Source: Maratus speciosus
Taxonomy: Eukaryota; Arthropoda; Arachnida; Araneae; Salticidae
DNA: 64,000 nucleotides
Assembly (NCBI GenBank): GCA_963932465.1
Contig: OZ010793.1
Location: 255,823,333 to 255,887,332 of the forward strand
Reading direction: 5' to 3'
The position numbers and the translations under genes are program-made. The notes under the pieces were generated by a model. That model worked only from the letters and a program-made list of their open reading frames with translations, searched no databases and was not told where the DNA came from. Shown here piece by piece: positions 32,829 through 44,195 of the stretch. Position 1 is the stretch's first letter. Every line of letters starts with the position of its first letter.

Positions 32829-34245
32829 CTAGGGGGCTCGGCCCCCTACGAGCTACGCTCGCCAACCCCCGTCCAGACACCGCAGACTCTAAATGCACGC
32901 TAATTTGATCGGCTTTAAAAAGGTTTCGAAAGGTTGATATATAATTTAAAAAACAGTGGCGATCTCCCTATAAACGAATTTCTATTCATTTCTCTTTGAT
33001 TGGGGAATTTTAACGCCAAATCCGCTGCGGTACTACTTGATTATCCCGTCGACCAATTTCGCCAAATTATACAAATTGACATAATTTTGATTTTAAATAA
33101 CTAAAGAACAAATAAATTAGTACGACATTAATAAAAATACAAATAAAACGCCGAAATAAAAATAACTTGATGACGTAGACACGTGTAACAACATTTCAAA
33201 ATAAGCTAATATAAAAGGAATTAAGTAAACAGAGTCTTTGTCTCCTGGTATTTTTTAACAAAGCGAAAAGAAAGTTCTTTTAAATGAGACATTTTAAATT
33301 AATCGCTTTTAATCTGACGTAATTTTTACCAAGCTAGTCTTCCTCTTTTAAATATTCACGTGAAAATACTTTTGTTAGAAATGAAATATTATTTGCGCTT
33401 TCCTGACAAAAATAGTTGAAAAGTATCCTCTCAAAATATAAAATAAATGTCTAGCGCAATTTCTAAATTTAAACCGTTTTGCAATATTATTTTGTGTTCA
33501 TTTTACGTAATAACTGTAATGTGAGGTAAATATGACGTAATTTCTCCTATTTAAGATTTCTAACGCATGTTAATAAATTTATTATTTTACAAATTCCTTT
33601 CTCTCTTAAAATGCACGTATAATTATAGTTTTTATGACGTAATTTTTAATAAGTTCCTGCTTTTTGTACATAATTATTTAATTCTAAATCCAAATGTTTT
33701 TTTCTGTTTATAATAGTCACGTGTAAATAAATTTTTAATTTATTTGCACGTATAAATATTTTTTTTGAAGCAAACATTATTGTTTCCGCTGTTTATACAG
33801 TTGGCAACAGTTTAATATCACTTTCTAAAATCTGTAAAAAATATCTCTAGAAATGCTGAAAATTTGAATTTAAAATAGAAATAAAACCTCAAAAAATGAC
33901 TCAAAATAAAAAAATTAATGCAATCTGCACTCCGGCAAATTCTAACGCATAAAATAATCTAAAAATGATTATACTGCCATGTATAGTTTTTGCTGCTATA
34001 AAACTTTTTTTAGTGGAACAATTTTGTCCAACTTTAGCATTAAATATCTCTTAAAATAATTCTTTGATTTGAAAACTGTCTGCATCAGCGTGTTTATCAA
34101 ACATTTCTGTATAAAACCACCGATTTTCATATTTTTGTATGCATTATTTTTCATAATATTAACGAAGAAAGACCTTCGGTGACAAAAAATTCAAAACCGG
34201 CGGCGGCGGTGACAGCGGTAGTTACTTTTTTTTAGAATAGAGAGA
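32829..34245 (-). mobile_element. Non-autonomous Helitron F3
   Basis: On the minus strand the 5' end is TCTCTCTATTC at 34245, preceded by A. The 3' end has the hairpin gggggccgagccccc followed by CTAG and T at 32829-32828, which is the canonical A|TC...hairpin-CTRR|T Helitron layout. 1417 bp, no Rep/Hel protein. The interior is AT-rich with scattered tgacgtaattt motifs. Confidence 0.7.
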
Positions 34246-34329
34246 TACTAAAAACGATAAGTTCCGGGTACTAAGAGCATATTTTAACAAAATTTGTAAA
34301 ATGTATTAAAAAATTAAACATAAAATATA

Positions 34330-34847
34330 TTAACCCTTAAATGCCTGATGTTGCTTTTCGGCAACATACCCAATTAAGGCTCTAAAATACTATTAGAATA
34401 ATATTAAAGCTATAATGCCTAATGTTGCCGATAAAATGCAGTCTGAAAATATCATTAAATCGATTTTCAACATTTAGATGGCAACACTTGTGCTGTTTAA
34501 GAATAAAGATAAATTTATTTTTTGAAATGTTTCTACTTGTTCTTTTTGTTTTGTTTGGAAGCTTGCGAAATACCCTATTTTGACCTTCAGTGAGCAAGTA
34601 AAATTTATTTCTTATTAAAGTTCCTAAAATTCTTCTGTGTTTAATATTGTAGAATTTTATCAAGGGAAATTATTTTTTCAATTAAACACCAGTATTGCCG
34701 ATTAGTAACTAACTGTTTTTTAGGCGTAAACTATACTTAAAACAAAATATGATTTTTTAAAGTATTTTTCCCATGATTTATTTAAAAAATGAAAGCCGAA
34801 AAACATTATTACAATGATTTTTGAAAAATCAGGCATTTAAGGGTTAA
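34330..34847. mobile_element. piggyBac-like MITE 2 (TTAA target)
   Basis: A 510-bp body (34334-34843) begins cccttaaatgcctgat, ends atcaggcatttaaggg, and is flanked by TTAA at 34330-34333 and 34844-34847. There is no transposase. The internal 93-codon frame is a low-complexity accident. Confidence 0.8.
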
Positions 34848-35122
34848 AAATTGCACAAAATAGTGAGTAAACTAAAAGGGAAAACATGAATGTCAAATTT
34901 AGACAAAAAAAAAATCAATATTTTATTAACGAAGTATAACTCCAAAGCATAAGGAACAGTTTGCAATCAACTAATTTCCATAAAAGTTTAAGGAATTTTT
35001 TTCATCGTTTTATTTAAATAACCGTCGATTGAGCGGTAATGCTCGACATGGTAGGGTAATTGCGCTCAGAGTTTGAATACAACATTTACGCAAGATTCAT
35101 TCGTTCATTCATTCAACATTTC

Positions 35123-35215
35123 ATTCGAGTCTTCGTTATTAAAGGATTCCACACGCTCTCAATATCAGGTTCATTCGTTGAACTAGCAGTTTGGTCTTGC
35201 GGAAACATTTATCAC
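35123..35215. repeat. Short direct duplication of Tigger transposase sequence
   Basis: About 90 bp (cattcgagtcttcgttatta...gtttggtcttgcgg) repeat 35567-35657 almost exactly. The second lies within the transposase. The first copy lies just beyond the C-terminal end and breaks the colinear order, a local duplication inside the dead element. Confidence 0.7.
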
Positions 35216-35240
35216 TATGTTTATTTTAAAGATTTACAGA

Positions 35241-36580
35241 TCAGATTTTCTCAAAAAATGAAGTGATATTAGTTTGTCTCTGTCGTAGATGGAAAGGGAA
35301 AATGTCTTTTTCTAAGTCTAATAAAGCGTTTAAGCTAATTTGGGAATAATCATTTTGATGGACATAACTGTTTAATTTATTTAAAGCGGTTCTTGCTTTT
35401 GAAAAATATTCAACAGCAGGAACATTTCTCTCATCTTCGCCATCCTCCTTGCTCACGTCTTCATTATTAATATCCTCAAAGATTTCTTCAGCGGTTCTCA
35501 ATTCTGACAGAAGAAGTTTATCATCACATTCTACATAATCTTTGAAATTAATACCTTCGTCCATAAACATTTCATTCGAGTCTTCGTTATTAAAGGATTC
35601 CACACGCTCTCAATATCAGGTTCATTCGTTGAACTAGCAGTTTGGTCTTGTGGAAAACTGCATTTACTAAAACAATTCTTAATTGTCTGCGATGTCACAT
35701 TTTCCCATGCAGATGCTGTAAAATGCATAGCATCTAAAATGTAAATTGATTTAGCTTCTTTTTTGTTTTCCCGATCACAAAAACGACGAATAAAACTCTT
35801 TCTGTAGTTTACTTTGAAATTATTTTTAATCCCTAAATCTAATGGCTGTAATCTGCTTGTAGAATTTGGTGGCAAAATTTTAAACTTTAATTTGCTGCAG
35901 AAACGGTAGGTCTTTTACATCGGGATGTGATGGACATTGATCCATTAGAAGTAAAACCTTTCTTTGCTGTTTTTGAAATTTATCATCCATCTCTTTTAAA
36001 AAAGCAATGAAAATCTCTGATGTCATCTATGCTTTTTTTGAATTTCTGTAGCTATATGGCAATTATTTATTATTCTTAAAGTATCGAGATTTTCTTGATT
36101 TTCCTATTACTAAAGGTTCTATTTTTTTTAACCATCACTACTTGCGCAAAAAAAGGATAGTTAATCTTTCTTTACTTTTTCTGCCCCCGTGACATGGTTC
36201 TTCTTTGTATGATAATGTCTTATCTGGCACCAGCTTGGAAAACATAGTCCGTTTCATCACAGTTAAAAATATCTTTAGGTCCCTTAATCCTTGATTAACA
36301 AAGGTAGATTTTGCAACCATTGTCTAACATCATTTTCATTAACACATGCGCTTTCTCCTGTGATGCGGCGATGCAAAAGTCGATGCATTTTTTTCAGCTT
36401 CTCGAGCCACCCCAAGACGCTGAAAAATTCTCGATTCCCTATTTCTCAGCAAGAGTGGGAGATTTTTCTTTTAAAACCACACCATCTATCGGTAAAAAAA
36501 GCTCGCATTTGGTTAAACCACGCGATTAATGCTGATTTCATTTTTTTTTAATCTGCCACATTGTATCCCGGATCTCTTTG
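35241..36580 (-). pseudogene. Tigger/pogo transposase, CENP-B-type second DNA-binding domain and DDE domain
   Basis: Read right to left, 36560-36330 gives the second helix-turn-helix half (VLKEKSPTLAEK, then FSASWGG), with stops. About 36280 reads FNCDET, the first catalytic Asp of the DDE_1 family, followed after a frameshift by KLVPDKTL. About 35965 reads LLLMDQCPSHPDVKDLPF with the second Asp, then LPPNSTSRLQPLDLGIKNNF (35875 onward). The C-terminal acidic tail is intact in 35603-35241 and ends at a stop. Several frameshifts and stops make it a pseudogene. The N-terminus lies 7.4 kb away at 44040-44195. Confidence 0.88.
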
Positions 36581-36732
36581 AATCGACATTTTTTGATGCA
36601 TTAATAATGACATTTTTAGGTAGATTTCGTATGAAATACTACCTATTGGGATAGTTCCTATGTTGGAATTTCTGGAAAATTTTTGCAGTTCTACACCGAT
36701 TATGACCCGTAGAATCCAAAACCACCCTCAGT

Positions 36733-36740
36733 AAAAGACT

Positions 36741-36784
<44 letters not shown>

Positions 36785-36787
36785 ATA
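36733..36787. repeat. (TCTA)n microsatellite, Tc1 target
   Basis: About thirteen tcta units. Microsatellites at this position are a normal component of DINE-1/HINE-type elements. The Tc1 element has inserted at a TA at its right end. Confidence 0.9.
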
Positions 36788-38303
36788 CACTGCTCAAAAC
36801 AATTAAAGGATATTTGAAGTTTTATATAAAATAAAGATATAAACGAAATTTTTTTTGCCGAAAATAGAAGAGAATAACAAATGCAAATTTTTCTGGTTTT
36901 CAAACTGTGGAGTATGCAAATTTTGAGTTCGACGTCAAAAACGTCGCTTCAGCGGCAGCGAATGAAATTTGACTTTCAACTGGATAAAAGAGAATGAAGA
37001 CAAGGATGATCGGCATTCAGTGATTGCTTTGTTTCGATGAGTACCATGTCTCATCAAAGTCATTTGACAGATTCAGAAGCTTTGAGAATTGTTGGTAGGT
37101 TAGAAGGGGGCCAAACTCAGGCCGAAGTAGCGCAAGCCATTGGAGTGTCACAAAGTGTCATTTCCAGGATCTGGAACCGTTTTTTGGAGAGTGGATGTGC
37201 AGGCCGAAGACCAGGGCAAGGTCGTAGACGGGCAACAACGCCCAATGAAGATCGGTATTTAGCGTTAACAGCTCGGAGACACCGAACCATGAACGCTACT
37301 CTTCTCCAACAACACCTTCGCTCGGCTACAGGCACCACGATTTCAACTCAGACTGTCCGAAACCGGCTCCATGCTGTAGGTCTGTATGCTCGCCGACCGA
37401 TGGTATGTGTTAGATTAACATCAAGGCATCGTCGCGACCGCAGGGAGTGGGCAATCGAGCATGTCAACTGGAGGAGAAATGAATGGAGCAATATTCTGTT
37501 TTCTGACGAGTCCCGTTTTTCTGTGCATCCGGATAATAGGCGTATTTTCATCTGGAGGGACCGTGGCAGTAGGAATAATCCTGCGTTCGTGCACGAAAGT
37601 GTCAGATTTGGCGGTGGAGGAGTGTTGGTGTATGGTGGCATCTCCATTGACGGGCGCACTGACCTCTACATCATTCGAGATGGAGCTCTGACTGGTCGCC
37701 GATATAGGGATGAGATCCTCAGACCTATTGTAGTCCCTTACGCTGCAGCAATCGGAGATAACTTCATTTTAATGGACGATAACTGCAGGCCACATCGTGC
37801 AAACCTGGTGGAGGATTTCCTTTTCGAGGAAGGAATCGTTCGAATGGAATGGCCAGCGTGTTCTCCAGACAGGAATCCAATCGAGCACGTTTGGGACGCT
37901 CTAGGAAGACGAGTTTCTGGTCGCCAACAACCCCCACAAACTCTCCAAGAACTGGAAAGAGCTCTTCTGGAAGAGTGGTGCAGAATACCCCAACTCGTCA
38001 TTAATAGCCTCATTGAGTCCATGCCTCAAAGGTGTTCAACGTTGCTGGCCGCCCGTGGAAACCATACCCCCTATACTGAAAATGATTTTCTTTGTTATTC
38101 TTTTTTTCTCATATGCACAAATTGTGTTTTTTTCCTTTAGTACACAAATGCGCAATAAAATGCATTTTTTTCTGCCAAACATGTGTAATTTATTCTCATA
38201 TAACCTACTATGTCTGTCGACCATGTATCAATCAGCTAAACAGTTTACCAGATACAAAATCCACCTAAAACTGCAATATCCTTTAATTGTTTTGAGCAGT
38301 GTA
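36786..38303 (+). mobile_element. Complete Tc1 transposon
   Basis: The element 36788-38301 (1514 bp) has perfect 27-bp terminal inverted repeats starting cactgctcaaaacaattaaa, flanked by TA (36786-36787, 38302-38303). It carries one uninterrupted transposase gene and an aataaa at 38154. Intact TIRs and ORF mark it as the youngest insertion in the nest and possibly still active. Confidence 0.95.
37037..38140 (+). CDS. Tc1 transposase, intact (367 aa)
   Basis: It catalyses cut-and-paste transposition of its own element at TA sites, acting in the nucleus as a DNA-binding DDE recombinase. Residues 10-55 form the first helix-turn-helix (EVAQAIGVSQSVISRIWNRF), 57-66 a GRPR-like basic hinge (GRRPGQGRRR), and 70-125 the second helix-turn-helix. 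The catalytic triad is Asp157 (FSDESRF), Asp248 (LMDDNCRPH) and Glu283 (NPIEHVWD), with 34 residues between the last two, the DD34E spacing of Tc1. A glycine-rich FGGGGVLVYGG box stands at 191-201. Length is slightly above the usual 340 because of a hydrophobic tail. The first ATG is 37037; the ATG at 37046 (accatgt) is in better context and may be used. A tttatataaaa stretch about 200 bp upstream may act as TATA box. No stop or frameshift. Confidence 0.95.
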   Translation: MSTMSHQSHLTDSEALRIVGRLEGGQTQAEVAQAIGVSQSVISRIWNRFLESGCAGRRPGQGRRRATTPNEDRYLALTARRHRTMNATLLQQHLRSATGTTISTQTVRNRLHAVGLYARRPMVCVRLTSRHRRDRREWAIEHVNWRRNEWSNILFSDESRFSVHPDNRRIFIWRDRGSRNNPAFVHESVRFGGGGVLVYGGISIDGRTDLYIIRDGALTGRRYRDEILRPIVVPYAAAIGDNFILMDDNCRPHRANLVEDFLFEEGIVRMEWPACSPDRNPIEHVWDALGRRVSGRQQPPQTLQELERALLEEWCRIPQLVINSLIESMPQRCSTLLAARGNHTPYTENDFLCYSFFLICTNCVFFL

Positions 38304-38928
38304 TATCACTTTCTTCTGGACACGATAACTTTCGTAATTCTGCACCAATCTCTTCCAAACTGTTACATAAAATCAATGGGCATAAAATCTCTGTCAAGTT
38401 CTTCGTTAATGGGCAAAATCGGACCAAGGGGATGGAAATAGGGAGGGGTTTTGTGAAAACAGAAAACCCCCCATAACTTCTTAATTTTTGTACATATCAA
38501 ATCAGTTTAAAGTTTTTATTACTTCTAAAAATAGGGCCAAAAATTTATGCATCACAGATTTTTGATAAAGTTAAAAATGGGCGCAAGGGGCGCAAAAAAT
38601 AGGGTTTTTTGGGGGAAAAAATTCATAACTTCGTCAATTCTCAAGATATCAAATCCAATTAATTTTATTATAAATCTCCTTAACATTATCTAAAACACAA
38701 TATATTCACAAGTTTTTGATAGGAGCAATTCGTACCGCAAAAAAAAAATAAAAATAAAAAACAAAAATAAAAAAAAATAAAAACGAAAACAAAAAGGGGG
38801 TTTGAAGAAGAAAAAAATCCATAACTCCGTCAATTTAAAAGATATAAAATCCCCATGAATTTATCATGTATCTTCTTAATATTGTCTACAACATATATAT
38901 AGACAAGTTTTGGATAGGACCAATTCTT

Positions 38929-38975
<47 letters not shown>

Positions 38976-39158
38976 GAAAATACATAGCGGTTGAAGAAAA
39001 AAATCATCTTAGTAAGGGTGTATTCAAATCCAAACTGCTTATTTTCTGACTCATTTTACAATTCATTTTTGCTCTCAAAGGCTTCCAATTGGTACGTTTT
39101 CTTACTCAGAAACTATATAATGTACCGTAATGGTCGATTTTTTGATAGAGGCAGAATA
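38304..39158. repeat. Tandem core of E1, about 150-200-bp units, and A-rich runs
   Basis: From about 38460 three diverged units share ccataactNcNtNaattttNNNagatatNaaatc and end in an A-rich run after caattcNtacNgcaaaaa (38738, 38932). The last is a pure A-run of about 35. 39010-39158 is a separate 150-bp segment that recurs at 43427-43573. Confidence 0.6.
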
Positions 39159-39692
39159 TCTATATTATAAAGGACAAATATATCTGTGCGTAACGCATAC
39201 GTCATTTTGCGAATGGCAACACTTTGAAATTTGAAATAAAATTTCGGTTTTGCAATTATATCTACGGCAAAATTTTAAACTTCTAAACATCGCACAGTTT
39301 AAATTTTAACCTCTTCGGGACGGGAGCCTTTTACGAAATTTTTAATCTTTTGTCACCGTTTTTTAAAAACAGAAATTTGTGGCTTCTTGAATCGAGAAAA
39401 TGCGCTGATTAAATAAGGCAAATTTTACAGTAAAGTTTTACTGGTGAGGAAAAACAAGGATTCTGAGCGCTTCATGCGGCACGTATTCGTGTCGCTCGTC
39501 CCCAAAGGGTTAACACCGTCGTATAAGGGAAAAAATGCTCTTTTAAACGCAATTTGTTTGAAAGCTGTATCTCAATTTATTTTTGAGATATTAATTTTTT
39601 TGTAGTTTTTAATAAAAATTTTGTAATCGTGGCAACTGAAGTACTCCATTTATATTGAAAGTAAAGGGAAAATAGCCATGGTTTATTATTTT
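39159..39692 (+). mobile_element. 5' part of Helitron F1
   Basis: It starts TCTATATTATAAAGGAC at 39159 directly after A, the canonical Helitron 5' end. It is homologous to F4 (54171 leftwards) as far as about 39650 and, less closely, to F2. It carries piggyBac-like MITE 3. E2 follows at 39693; I could not find the 3' end, so E2 is either inserted in F1 or marks its truncation. Confidence 0.6.
39306..39513. mobile_element. piggyBac-like MITE 3 (TTAA target)
   Basis: A 200-bp body (39310-39509) begins cctcttcgggacgggag, ends ctcgtccccaaaggg, and is flanked by TTAA. The related Helitron F4 has an uninterrupted site at about 54021 (ggtgtaaaaattt on the plus strand), which confirms the insertion. 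Confidence 0.8.
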
Positions 39693-42503
39693 TAGGTAGC
39701 TTTCTTTACAAAAAAGCTACCTATTGCAGCCGTTCGGAGGAAAGCGATTTCAAAAAATTTTGGTATATTTTCATCGATCATGACCCCCAGACCCCGAAAC
39801 CAACCTCCGTTCAAAATTGATATATATATATATATATCTGACCTATGTCACACTGTAACTACCGTAATTATGAACCGATTTCGATGTAATTCGGTGTGTA
39901 CATAGTACATACCAATGTCTCGACCGAGTTCGTTGGCCAGCTTCATCCGCCGTTTTGTTTCAAAATGGCGGCCATTTAAAATTTTTAAAAAAATTTAAAA
40001 CTTGAAATGTGATACCAAAAAATTAAAAATGGAAAAATATTTTTTTCTTATGTATTTGACCTTTATACAAAGATTCCGGAGCAGTTTTTGTTTCGTCTAT
40101 ATCTTAAAAAATGGCTGAGTTATAGCATTTTGAATTTCTAGCGTGGCTGACATTTTGAAACGTCCTGAAATTTGTCACGCGATAAAAGGCGTATTTATGA
40201 ACCGATTTGGATGTAATTCAGTGTGTACATAGTACATACCAATCTCTCGACCGAGTTCGTTGGCCAGCTTCATCCGCCGTTTTGTTTCAAAATGGCGGCC
40301 ATTTAAAATTTTTAAAAAAATTTAAAACTTGCAATGTGATACCAAAAAATTAAAAATGGAAAAATATTTTTTTCTTATGTATTTGGCCTTTATACAAAGA
40401 TTCCGGAGCAGTTTTTGTTTCGTCTATATCTTAAAAAATGGCTGAGTTATAGCATTTTGAATTTCTAGCGTGGCTGACATTTTGAAACGTCCTGAAATTT
40501 GTCACGCGATAAAAGGCGTATTTATGAACCGATTTGGATGTAATTCAGTGTGTACATAGTACATACCAATCTCTCGACCGAGTTCGTTGGCCAGCTTCAT
40601 CCGCCATTTTCTTTCAAAATGGCGGCCATTTAAAATGTTTTTAAAAATTTAAAATTTGAAATGTGGTACCAAAAAATTGAAAATGGAAAAATATTTTTTC
40701 TTATGTATTTGACCTTTATAGAAAGATTTCGGAGCAGTTTTTGTTTCGTCTATATCTTAAAAAATGGCTGAGTTATAGCATTTTGAATTTCGAGCGTGGC
40801 TGACATTTTGAAACGTCCTGAATTTTGTCACGCGATAAAAGGCGTATTTATGAACCGATTTGGATGTAACTTCGTTTATACATAGTACATACCAATGTCT
40901 CGACCGGGATCGTTGACCAGCTTCACCCGCCATCTTGTTTAAAAATGGCGGCCATTTAAATTTTTAAGAAAAAATTAAATTTGAAATGTGGTACCAAAAA
41001 TTGAAAATTGAAAAAATATTTTCTTCTTATGTGTTTGACCTTGATAAAAAGATTCGGGAGCAGTTTTTGTTTCGTTTATATCTTAAGAAATGGCTGAGTT
41101 ATAGCATTTTGAATTTCTAGCGTGGCTGACATTTTGAAACGTCCTGATTTTTCTCACGTAATAACAGGCGTATTTATGAACCGACTTGGATGTACCTTGG
41201 TGTGTACATAGTACATACAAATATCTCGACCGAGTTCGTTGGCCAGCTTCATCCGCCATCTTGTTTCAAAATGGCGGCCATTTAAAAAAATAAAAAAATA
41301 AAAAAATTTAAATGAGATACCAAAAAATTGGAAAATTAAAAAGATTTTTTTTGTATGTGTTTGACCTTAATACAAAGATTCCGGAACAGTTTTTCTTCCG
41401 TCTATATCTAAAAAAAAATGGCTGAGTAATAGCATTTTGAATTTCTCTTGTGGCTGACATTTTAAAACGACCTGATTTTTGTCACGCGATAACAGGCGTA
41501 TTTATGAACCTATTTGGATGTAACTTGGTCTGTACATAGTACATACCAATGTCTCGACCGAGTTCGTTGGCCAGTTTCATTCGCCATCTTGTTTCAAAAG
41601 GGTTGCCATTTTAAAAAAAATTAAATTTAAAATTCAAAATGAGGTATTAAAAAATTGGAAAATGAAAAAGATTTTTTTATGTGTTTGGCCTTGATACAAA
41701 GATTCCGGAGCAGTTTTCGTTTCTGAAAATTTGTTCTTTTGTTGATATCTTAAAAAAATGGTTGATTTATAGCACTTTGAATTTCTAGCAAGGCTAACAT
41801 TTTGAAACGATCTTGTATTTGTCACGCGATAACACACGTATTCGCCTATTTCGATGTAAGAAGGCATGTGGATAGTATACATCAACACCTCGACCAAGTT
41901 CGCTGGCCAGATTCATCAGCCATCTTGTTTCAAAATGGCGGCCATTAAATTAAAAAATATATATATATTTAAAGTGAGGTGCAAAAAAATTAGAAATTGA
42001 AAAAGGTTTCTTTCTTAAGTATTTGATCTTGATATAAGGATTCAGGATCATTTTTTGTTTGTCTTTACCTTAAAAAATGGCTCAGATATAGCAGTTTCAA
42101 TTTCTATTGTGGGTGACATTTTGAAAAATCTGATTTTTTCCATGCGACAGCACTCCTATATATTAACCGATTCCGATGTGAGTGAGCATGTGCACAGCAA
42201 TTACTAAGGTCTCGACTAAGTTCACTGGTTAGCCTCATCCACCATGTTGTCTTAAAATGACAGGCACTTTAAGAAATTGCCGAATTTGGCAGCCAAATAT
42301 AAGTTACTTTAAAGAAAAGCAGCTTGGATAAAGCTGACTAATTTCGCGAAATTCTCATTCATTATATTGATAAAAATTAGTATTGAATCTCCTATATTCG
42401 GTTTCCACTAAATTGAGCTTCGTGTGTTTGCATGATATAAGTTGGCTTTTTTTAAATAAGGATTATGAAAGCTACCTCTTCCTCCCGGCACTGGCCGGAA
42501 GGA
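39693..42503 (+). mobile_element. Helentron-like element E2 filled with a 326-bp satellite
   Basis: It begins aggtagctttctttac and aaaaaagctacct (hairpin) and ends gaaagctacct followed by the stem-loop cccggcactggccgg at about 42485-42500, the same plan as E1. A ta microsatellite lies at 39820-39838. Eight tandem units follow. Confidence 0.7.
39850..42300. repeat. 326-bp satellite, eight units
   Basis: Units are marked by tgaaccgatttNgatgtaa at 39871, 40198, 40525, 40851, 41177, 41505, ~41840 and ~42163, with spacing 326-335. All contain tcgaccgagttcgttggccag and the near-palindrome ttNcaaaatggcggccatt. Units 1-3 are nearly identical and units 6-8 increasingly diverged. No coding capacity. 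Confidence 0.9.
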
Positions 42504-44000
42504 CTTTTATTGATTATATCCTTATTGATGCCATTTTCACATTACAAATAAAAGTAACTTTTTTATAATTTTTGAACAGAAAATGATGTCAAACATTAAA
42601 AAAGAACATGCATTCTTCTTCATAAATCAGTTACATTTCAATATTTTTACATTACACTGATACTGAGTTTGAGACGCTAGGCAAAATGATTTCAGTGAGT
42701 AAAAATTATGTCATATTTAAAACTATACGATCATTTATTTTGATAAAACAAAATATTTGACCAATACTAAATGGCCAATGCTATGACAACTAAAGGCAAA
42801 TTTCTGATTTTTTTTTTTTTTTTTTTTTTTTTGCGGGTATTGAGATTAGTTTGTGCAATGTTCAAATGAAAAGTTGTATCGGAGAAACACGACTTTAAGT
42901 TTGGAAATACATTCATTAATAATGTACTGCACGTTAAAGTACTTTAAAATTGTGAATTTGAGTGGTGCGTAATGTAAATTATGAGAATGTGAAAATAACG
43001 TACAGTTTAGATTTTATGGGGGAAAATTTTATGATGTTACAAAGCGAAATCCTTTTTACTGATTTTTCATCCCGTAAAAACAAACATAAGAGCCTCAATC
43101 GATAAATTCATCATAATTACTCATCTTGATTACGTATTCTAATAGAGTTTAATTTTTCAATAATTTAAGCAGTTGAAGTTTGTGGAAATAATATTTTGGT
43201 AATTTTAGGTTAAAAACATGATTTGTTTTAAGAGTTAGACAACCAATGCAAGACGAATTTTTTATTGTAATTATTTTTGTAGGTATATTATAAATTCGAT
43301 CTGAAGTTCCTTTCTAACATTTTAGTTCGTCGAATTTCGACGGGTTCCAACTCGTATTTTTAAAAATGCTGTTAAAAAGGTCATTTTGAACCGAATTTAC
43401 CGAAGCGGATTGTGTTGGAAAAATCATTGTATTAAGGATGCACTCAAATCCAAACTGCTTATTTTCTGACTCATTTTTAAATTCATTTTTGCTCTCAAAC
43501 GCATTTAATTGGTATATTCGCTTATTCAGAAACTATATAACGTACCGTAATGATCGATTTTTTGATAGAGGCAGAATATATTTCAAAAAATGATGTCAAA
43601 GTGGGCATTTTGAATGGAATTTCCCGAAGCGATTGTGTTAGAAATGAAAAATATTGTCCTTCTGAGAAAATAATTGTTTATATATCAAGTTTTAATTAAT
43701 TGAACAAAAAATAAAAACACAGGTCTCTTAAAAATCTCTTCAAAAATCACGTCAGCAAGTTTCATATTTTTTTTTATTAAAAAGGAATCTGGAATTATGC
43801 CAGAAAATTTCGAGTTGTTGAGCATGGAAAAGTATTTTTTTGAATACCGCCCTAACATGATTCTGATAAAACCAGCTATTATATGAAAATGAAATAAAAA
43901 CTCGTCAAAAGCGGCCAGACAAAATTGTTAAAGTGGATTTATCTCTAATCATGATTTAGTTTTTGTTTGTGAAATTAGTATATTTGACTTCGAAATCTAC
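42504..44000. other. Right part of E1 and possible remainder of F1; no gene seen
   Basis: AT-rich. A T-run lies at 42809-42832. 43427-43573 repeats 39010-39158 (actgcttattttctgactc, tttttgatagaggcagaata), and here the sequence continues tatttc where the left copy has the Helitron start. Nothing else is recognised. Confidence 0.5.
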
Positions 44001-44039
44001 CTCTGCCTGTAGGCCGGGCCGGCAGGGATTTTTATTTTT

Positions 44040-44195
44040 GAGAATTCCTTTTAGTGTCGATTCTGGCAGATTAAAGAGAGCAGCTAATGCCTTCTTTGAT
44101 TGTAGTCCATTTTTATCATATTCCTTAATGATTTAAACTTTGAATTGTATGCTTAATGCGTTACGTTTTGACGTTTTCAGTTTAGGTATCAGCAT
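44040..44195 (-). pseudogene. Tigger transposase N-terminus (first CENP-B helix-turn-helix)
   Basis: The minus strand from about 44195 reads KTSKRNALSIQFKV, a stop, then IKEYDKNGLQSKKALAALFN and LPESTLKGILKNKN, the psq/CENP-B_N-type helix-turn-helix of Tigger transposases. It ends where E1 begins. The remainder of the protein continues at 36580. Confidence 0.8.

Larger units (their letters stand above)
36617..44028 (+). mobile_element. Helentron-like element E1 (7.4 kb with nests) inside the Tigger transposase
   Basis: It begins aggtagatttcgtatgaaatactacct, a hairpin (36618-36644), passes a tcta microsatellite and ends cgaaatctacct (the complement of the start) followed by a stem-loop (cctgtaggccgggccggcagg) at about 44005-44026. 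It splits the Tigger transposase between its first helix-turn-helix and the next domain, which fixes both boundaries to within a few bases. Host T-runs flank it, in line with the TT targets of Helentrons. It contains a Tc1 transposon, a Helitron portion and the related element E2. Confidence 0.7.

Noticed and set aside
42805..42835. T-run as a pol III terminator or LINE tail
   Set aside because: No associated gene or element on either side; it lies in AT-rich Helentron-like DNA.
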